Source: a bacterium
GTDB lineage: Bacteria; Patescibacteriota; Saccharimonadia; Saccharimonadales; JAUPVS01
Direction of reading: 5' to 3'
DNA: 36,190 nt
Assembly: GCA_029780855.1 (NCBI GenBank)
Contig: JAKOXV010000019.1
Location: forward strand, 1 to 36,190
Made by a program: the position numbers and the translations under genes. Position 1 is the first letter of the stretch; each line of letters opens with the position of its first letter. Under the pieces are notes generated by a model. That model made no database searches and was not told the DNA's origin. It saw nothing but the letters and a program-made list of their open reading frames with translations. This document shows positions 31,366 to 36,190 of the stretch, piece after piece.

Positions 31366-32613
31366 ATGTTAGATATACAGTTTATCCGTGAAAACCGTGA
31401 CCTGGTGGCAAAGAAAGCAAAAGACAAAGGTATAAAAATAGACATAGATGAACTTATCGAACGTGATAAGGATCGTCGAGGGTTTATACAGAGCGTCGAA
31501 AAACTACGAGAAAAGCGAAATGAGTTAGCCACCAAAGCAAAACAAGCCGGCAAGCCGAGCCCAGAAGATATTGCAGCTGGTAAGGAAATTAAGGAAGACA
31601 TTGCTCGTGCTGAGGCTTCTCTGGATGAGACTGAATCAGCATTTAATGATTTGCTCAAAGCGGTGCCTAATATTTTTCCGGATGACACACCTCTCGGCGG
31701 TGAAGAAGCCAATAAACCGGTGAAACATTGGGGCGAACCGCGCAAAGATATTGTAAAAGATCACCTGGAGTGGGGCGAGTCCCGTGGTTTGATAGATTTC
31801 GAGCGCGGAGCAAAAGTTGCCGGCAACAAGTTCTACTACCTAAAAGGACCGCTGGTCGAGCTTGAGTTGGCTGTGTTCCAGTTTGGCATGCAGCTAGCCG
31901 CAAAAAAGGGGTTTACCCCCATTACGGTGCCGCACCTTGTGAATACTGAGACAGTTAGCGGAACGGGTTTTTTGCCACGTGGCGAAGAACGTCAGATTTA
32001 CAAAATCGAAGGTGAAGATTTAAATCTTATTGCTACGGCAGAAATCCCCATTACTGGATACCATGCTGATGAGATAATTGCTGAAAAAGATCTACCGATT
32101 TTATATATCGGATTGAGCCCAGCGTACCGCATGGAAGCAGGCGCCTATGGCAAACATAGCAGGGGACTGTATCGCGTTCACCAGTTCAATAAACTAGAAA
32201 TGTACGTGTTTTGTAAACCAGAAGAGAGTGCCAAATGGCACGAAAAACTCGTAGAAATCGAAGAAGAACTATGCCAAGCATTAGAAATTCCATACCAGCT
32301 GGTTCGTATTGCCGCCGGAGACCTGGGTGCACCAGCGTATAAGAAGTTTGATATTGAATATTGGAGCCCTGTCGACAAAGCCTACCGGGAATTAATGAGC
32401 TGTTCAAATGTTACCGACTACCAGGCGCGCCGCCTCAATATTCGCTATCGCGATAAAGATGGACATGTACGCTACGTCCATACATTAAACGGTACGGCAG
32501 CAGCTTATAGCCGGGTTGCAATTGCGTTAATAGAAAATCATCAAAACGCCGATGGCAGCATACGAGTGCCTAAGGCTCTACAGCCGTACCTGGCAGGGAA
32601 GGAGTCATTATGA
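31366..32613 (+). CDS. serS: Seryl-tRNA synthetase
   Basis: A 415-residue class II synthetase. The N-terminal coiled-coil arm (about 1-105) binds tRNA-Ser. The catalytic core carries TAEIPITGYHADEI, motif 2 (SPAYRMEAGAYGKHSRGLYRVHQFNKLEMYVF) and motif 3 (LNGTAAAYSRVAIALIENHQ). Length and motifs are normal. Its TGA overlaps the ATG of the hibernation-factor gene (ATGA). No ribosome site precedes its own start. Confidence 0.96.
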   Translation: MLDIQFIRENRDLVAKKAKDKGIKIDIDELIERDKDRRGFIQSVEKLREKRNELATKAKQAGKPSPEDIAAGKEIKEDIARAEASLDETESAFNDLLKAVPNIFPDDTPLGGEEANKPVKHWGEPRKDIVKDHLEWGESRGLIDFERGAKVAGNKFYYLKGPLVELELAVFQFGMQLAAKKGFTPITVPHLVNTETVSGTGFLPRGEERQIYKIEGEDLNLIATAEIPITGYHADEIIAEKDLPILYIGLSPAYRMEAGAYGKHSRGLYRVHQFNKLEMYVFCKPEESAKWHEKLVEIEEELCQALEIPYQLVRIAAGDLGAPAYKKFDIEYWSPVDKAYRELMSCSNVTDYQARRLNIRYRDKDGHVRYVHTLNGTAAAYSRVAIALIENHQNADGSIRVPKALQPYLAGKESL

Positions 32614-32972
32614 TACAAAACATCCAAATCAATGGAGTGCACGCTGAGGTTGATAATGACCTTCATAAGTATGTAATCAAAAAAATCGGCGGACTGGATA
32701 AGTATATACCTCGTAAAAGTCGCGAATCGGTACACGCCGATGTAAAGCTTAAAGAGAGCAAGGCCAAAGATAAAAAGAACCATACTTGCGAGGTAATTCT
32801 TCGCGTTCCACACGAAACTATTACTACCAAAGAAACCACACTAAACATTTACGCAGCAGTTGATATTGTTGAGGCAAAATTAAAAAATCAGCTTAAAAAA
32901 TACAAGGAAAAACATGCCTCACCAAAGCTTCGATTCCGTCTGGCGGGTAAACTTCGCCGACAGCAAAAATAG
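32610..32972 (+). CDS. Ribosome hibernation-promoting factor (HPF/RaiA family)
   Basis: A 120-residue protein. The N-terminal beta-alpha fold (IQINGVHAEVDNDLHKYVIKKIGGLDKYI) and the central VHADVKLKES and CEVILRVPHETITTKETTLNIYAAVDIVEAKLKNQLKKYK are HPF features. It has the short form only, without the C-terminal dimerisation domain of long HPF. The basic tail ends RLAGKLRRQQK. The family binds the 30S decoding region and silences ribosomes under stress. It is translationally coupled to serS, which may link its synthesis to growth state (inference). Confidence 0.9.
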   Translation: MIQNIQINGVHAEVDNDLHKYVIKKIGGLDKYIPRKSRESVHADVKLKESKAKDKKNHTCEVILRVPHETITTKETTLNIYAAVDIVEAKLKNQLKKYKEKHASPKLRFRLAGKLRRQQK

Positions 32973-32995
32973 TATCTGCTAGCTTACACAAAATT

Positions 32996-33028
32996 GTATT
33001 CGAATACCTAGGGTATATGCGCTACAAT
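32996..33028 (+). promoter_or_regulatory. secA promoter region with palindrome
   Basis: TACAAT (33023-33028) is the likely -10 box, 48 nt before the secA ATG. Upstream lie a perfect 12-bp palindrome GTATTCGAATAC (32996-33007) and an overlapping ATACC/GGTAT pair (33004-33016). A further GAATAC follows at 33037. An operator is possible. Confidence 0.4.
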
Positions 33029-33076
33029 ATATATTTGAATACGGAAATTGACCGGAAGTGAGGAAAATAGCGTTAT

Positions 33077-35692
33077 ATGAATTCAAAAGTGCTTAAGCGT
33101 GTTTTGGGGGATCCCCAGGTTAAAACCATCAAACGGTTACGTAAACGCGTAAAAACAATCAACGATTTGGGTGGTAAGTACAAAAAAATGAGTGACTCGC
33201 AGCTTCAAGAGCAAACTGCGAAACTAAAAAATCGTCTCAAAAAAGAAACGCTTGATCAGATTCTCCCCGACGCTTTTGCGCTTGTGCGTGAAGCAGCCGA
33301 ACGTACCGTTAAGATGCGACATTTTGATGTCCAGCTAATCGGTGGCATGGTGCTGCACGAAGGAAATGTTGCAGAAATGAAGACCGGTGAAGGCAAGACG
33401 CTCGTGGCAACCTTGCCCGTTTATCTCAACGGCATTACCGACAAAGGCGTACACGTCGTCACCGTTAACGACTACTTAGCACAACGAGATGCTGGGTGGA
33501 TGGGTCCGCTGTATCATTTCTTGGGTCTCAGTACTGCAGTTATTATTGCGGACGAATCATATATATACGATCCAAACTACACCAATGACCAGCATGATGA
33601 CGAACGTCTGCGACATATGAAACCGTGCACTCGCCAGGAGGCCTATGCGGCGCATGTGACGTACGGTACGAATAACGAGTTTGGATTTGATTATCTGCGA
33701 GATAACATGGTTCGAGAGGTTGACCAGTTACGACAGCGAGAGCTGCACTTTGCGATCGTTGATGAAGTGGACTCCATCCTGATTGACGAAGCCCGTACGC
33801 CGCTGATAATAAGTGCTCCATCTATGACCAGCGCCAGTGCCTATGAGCAGTTTACTAAAGTGACCCGTCAGCTCAGAAAAGAGAAACACTATGAAGTGGA
33901 CGAAAAGCGTAAGGCAGTGGTATTAACGGATGACGGCGTTGAGCAGGTAGAAAAAATACTAGGCATCTCAAACCTGTATGATACAGAAAATATCCGTACT
34001 ATTTACCATCTTGAGCAAGCGCTTAGGGCTCAGGCACTATTTAAACGTGACAAAGATTATGTGGTTACGCGTGATGGTGAGATCGTTATCGTAGATGAGT
34101 TTACCGGCCGTTTACTTCCGGGACGACGCTATAACGAAGGTCTTCACCAAGCGATCGAGGCCAAAGAAGCAGTTGAGGTCCAGGAAGAATCCATGACCCT
34201 TGCAACGATTTCGTTCCAGAACTACTTCCGGCTGTATGAAAAACTTTCTGGTATGACTGGTACTGCACAAACCGAAGCCGAAGAGTTCCATCAGATATAT
34301 AAACTTGACGTCGTAGAAATACCATCTAACCGACCGCTTGCTCGTGATGACCGTCCGGACCGCATATACAAGACTGAAGCAGGTAAGTTTGCAGCCATCA
34401 TTAACGAAGTCCGCATGCTCCACCAAAAGGGACAGCCTGTTTTGCTCGGTACTGCATCAATCGAAAAGAACGAAGAGCTTGGTCGGCTGCTGACCAAAGC
34501 CAAGATTCCTCACCAGGTGCTGAACGCCAAAAACAACGAAAGAGAAGCTGCAATTGTCGCTAAAGCTGGTGAAAAAGGAGCAGTCACGTTAGCTACCAAC
34601 ATCGCCGGACGTGGTACCGATATTGTGCTGGGTTCGGGAGTTAAAGACCTGGGTGGCTTATTCATCTTGGGTTCAGAGCGGCACGAATCTCGCCGTATCG
34701 ATAATCAGCTTCGCGGTCGTGCTGGTCGTCAGGGAGACCCCGGTGTGACACAGTTCTTTGTCAGTACCGAAGACGAACTTATGCGCGTATTTGGGGGCGA
34801 TAGAATTGCCAGCATCATGGAGCGCATGAATGTGCCAGAAGACACACCTATTGAAAATCGTATTATTAGCAAGAGTCTTGAATCTGCTCAGAAAAAAGTA
34901 GAAGGCCATAACTTTGATATGCGCAAAAATGTTGTTCAATATGATGATGTCATGAACCGGCACCGACGGGCAACGTACGCGATGCGTAAAGAGATTTTGC
35001 ACCAAGCAGATATTAAAAAACGCATAAAAGCTTTCATAGAAGAAGAGGTGCGTGTGCTGGCTAATTCACCGCTCGCGACCACCGATATGTACCAGGATGT
35101 AATTACTGAAACAATGCCGTTCAGTGAAGAAACGCTTGACCGTCTGTTTGATACAGAGGCCGATAAGTTTGAAAAGGTCTTGCTCACAGAGGCTATGGAG
35201 CTTTACGAAAGTCGCGAAAGCGCCTTTGGTAAAGACATTCTGCGCAAGGTAGAACGCGATATTTATCTGCAGATTCTCGATAATCTATGGATGCAGCATC
35301 TGGAAAACATGGATCACCTTCGAGAAGGGATTGGCTGGATCAGTGTGGGACAGAGAGATCCACTCGTGGAATACCGACGTCAGGGGCAACGAATGTTTGA
35401 AGAAATGCAGGAAACACTCCGGCACGATGTGTTACGAGCGATTTTCCACGCCGAGCCCGTTGCAGCTGATGAACTAGACGAGCCAGTCGAGACAGACCTG
35501 ACCCTTGCGGCCAGAAAGTCAGTGGATAACGCCGACCGGATTATCGAGGCAGAAGAGTTTAGCGAGAGTGATTTCGCGGCTAGCACGCCATCTGTGACGC
35601 ACGCGGGTAGTCGACCAAAAGTTACCACCGATGCACGTAAAAAGGCACGTAAAGCTGAACGAAAACGTCGTAAAGCGAACCGCAAAAAATAA
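33077..35692 (+). CDS. secA: Preprotein translocase ATPase SecA
   Basis: An 871-residue motor that pushes unfolded proteins through SecYEG. Walker A is GEGKT at 104-108 (MKTGEGKTLVA). Other motifs are VNDYLAQRD, the DEAD-type DEVDSILIDEARTPLI, the preprotein cross-linking domain (about 225-375), helicase motifs ATNIAGRGTDI and RGRAGRQGDPG, and the scaffold and IRA domains with DNLWMQHLENMDHLREGI. The C-terminal SecB/zinc-binding Cys cluster is absent and replaced by a strongly basic tail (RKKARKAERKRRK). The start at 33077 gives a family-like N-terminus. It supports lepB, htrA and surface-fibre export. Confidence 0.97.
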   Translation: MNSKVLKRVLGDPQVKTIKRLRKRVKTINDLGGKYKKMSDSQLQEQTAKLKNRLKKETLDQILPDAFALVREAAERTVKMRHFDVQLIGGMVLHEGNVAEMKTGEGKTLVATLPVYLNGITDKGVHVVTVNDYLAQRDAGWMGPLYHFLGLSTAVIIADESYIYDPNYTNDQHDDERLRHMKPCTRQEAYAAHVTYGTNNEFGFDYLRDNMVREVDQLRQRELHFAIVDEVDSILIDEARTPLIISAPSMTSASAYEQFTKVTRQLRKEKHYEVDEKRKAVVLTDDGVEQVEKILGISNLYDTENIRTIYHLEQALRAQALFKRDKDYVVTRDGEIVIVDEFTGRLLPGRRYNEGLHQAIEAKEAVEVQEESMTLATISFQNYFRLYEKLSGMTGTAQTEAEEFHQIYKLDVVEIPSNRPLARDDRPDRIYKTEAGKFAAIINEVRMLHQKGQPVLLGTASIEKNEELGRLLTKAKIPHQVLNAKNNEREAAIVAKAGEKGAVTLATNIAGRGTDIVLGSGVKDLGGLFILGSERHESRRIDNQLRGRAGRQGDPGVTQFFVSTEDELMRVFGGDRIASIMERMNVPEDTPIENRIISKSLESAQKKVEGHNFDMRKNVVQYDDVMNRHRRATYAMRKEILHQADIKKRIKAFIEEEVRVLANSPLATTDMYQDVITETMPFSEETLDRLFDTEADKFEKVLLTEAMELYESRESAFGKDILRKVERDIYLQILDNLWMQHLENMDHLREGIGWISVGQRDPLVEYRRQGQRMFEEMQETLRHDVLRAIFHAEPVAADELDEPVETDLTLAARKSVDNADRIIEAEEFSESDFAASTPSVTHAGSRPKVTTDARKKARKAERKRRKANRKK

Positions 35693-35716
35693 CCATCCCG
35701 GAAAGAGCAGGTACAG

Positions 35717-36190
35717 ATGAAGCACAGCGTGACTGAATTGAAATTAAAAAATGGCGCCCAGGGATTAATTGTCCATATTCCGGACGCCACTGTTATGACT
35801 TTTGATTTCAACTTTCGCGCGGGTGAGTATTTGGTCGAACGAGAAAAGTGGGAAACCCCGCACCTCATGGAACACCTACTGCTCGGCGCCAATCAGCTTG
35901 TTCCAAAGGCCCGTAAGTTTCAGGCAGAATTTGAGAAAAACGGCGCCTATTCTAACGCTTCCACTGGAACGTACGACATTACCTACGAAGCCGAATGCGC
36001 CGACTTTGAGTGGGATCGTATCCTGGGACTACTGCTAGTAGCTGTCTCCAAACCGCTGTTTTTACAGGAAGAATTTGAAGCCGAATTTGGCAATGTCCGC
36101 GAAGAACTAACGGCCCGTTCAAACAGTCATTTCCGCCACTTGAGCCTGGCACTTCGTCAAGCCTATGGGTTTAGGGTGATGACCGACCAA
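35717..36190 (+). CDS. M16-family zinc peptidase (3'-partial)
   Basis: A frame from ATG 35717 runs to the window end (158 codons, no stop). The inverted zinc motif HxxEH is present as HLMEH (His49, Glu52, His53). The third ligand is expected about 77 residues later, and Glu129/Glu130 in NVREEL fits. It also has the NGAYSNASTGTYDITYE strand typical of M16. The N-terminal LKNGAQGLIVH is the usual domain entry. It has no signal peptide. It begins 24 nt after secA. Substrate and full domain content lie outside the window. Confidence 0.88.
   Translation, partial: MKHSVTELKLKNGAQGLIVHIPDATVMTFDFNFRAGEYLVEREKWETPHLMEHLLLGANQLVPKARKFQAEFEKNGAYSNASTGTYDITYEAECADFEWDRILGLLLVAVSKPLFLQEEFEAEFGNVREELTARSNSHFRHLSLALRQAYGFRVMTDQ

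Noticed and set aside
31976-31985. GCCACGTGGC palindrome in serS
   Set aside because: It lies within conserved coding sequence (FLPRGEE) and has no regulatory context.
1-36190. tRNA, rRNA, CRISPR arrays, IS elements, dnaA boxes
   Set aside because: None was recognised by eye on either strand. A covariance-model and repeat search would be needed to exclude divergent examples.

Overview
The window most likely comes from a member of the Candidate Phyla Radiation (Patescibacteria), best matching Candidatus Saccharibacteria. The evidence is indirect: a compact one-gene-after-another layout, a class I (archaeal-type) lysyl-tRNA synthetase, a short prolyl-tRNA synthetase without editing insertion, a short EF-Ts, a SecA without the C-terminal zinc tail, and monoderm envelope genes (LytR-CpsA-Psr protein, HtrA, UppS). 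An rpsB-tsf-frr-uppS-rseP cluster has lost its usual pyrH, cdsA and dxr members. TGA is used as a stop (ends of the 20657 gene and serS), so the UGA=Gly code of Gracilibacteria/Absconditabacteria does not apply. The taxonomic call is inference.

Layout. 1-4232: the 3' part of a gene for a giant membrane-anchored surface fibre with repeats and a phage-type S74 intramolecular chaperone domain. 4361-6017: parA-parB. 6023-9262: signal peptidase I (minus), then an LCP envelope transferase and an unknown polytopic membrane protein. 9296-12907: htrA, then the minus-strand group rpmE-prfA-prmC. 13092-15431: an orphan multi-TM sensor histidine kinase. 15571-20501: translation and envelope cluster rpsB, tsf, small unknown, frr, uppS, rseP and a CPBP-family protease. 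20552-22818: a candidate structured RNA leader, an unknown gene overlapping proS, then greA and a strong terminator. 22890-25112: lysS, a minimal zincin and a DUF427 gene. 25113-26110: two small membrane proteins. 26205-27519: msrA and a heliorhodopsin in an apparent two-gene operon. 27565-30948: HAD phosphatase, TrmA/RlmD-type methyltransferase, rsmE and a four-cysteine PD-(D/E)XK nuclease. 30957-36190: SemiSWEET-like protein (minus), serS, hibernation factor, secA and the 5' part of an M16 peptidase.

The most interesting item is the heliorhodopsin gene. It lies 7 nt downstream of msrA, behind a promoter whose -10 box is the centre of an inverted repeat, and is followed by a 14-bp perfect palindrome in front of the HAD gene. 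This suggests a light-sensing membrane protein tied to repair of oxidised methionine. A second theme is promoter placement: many genes have a TATAAT-like box 6-14 nt before the start codon, often with a TGn extension, which implies leaderless or very short-leader transcripts. No tRNA, rRNA, CRISPR array or insertion sequence was seen. No gene-free stretch exceeds about 300 bases unless the small ORF at 16908-17153 is not real.
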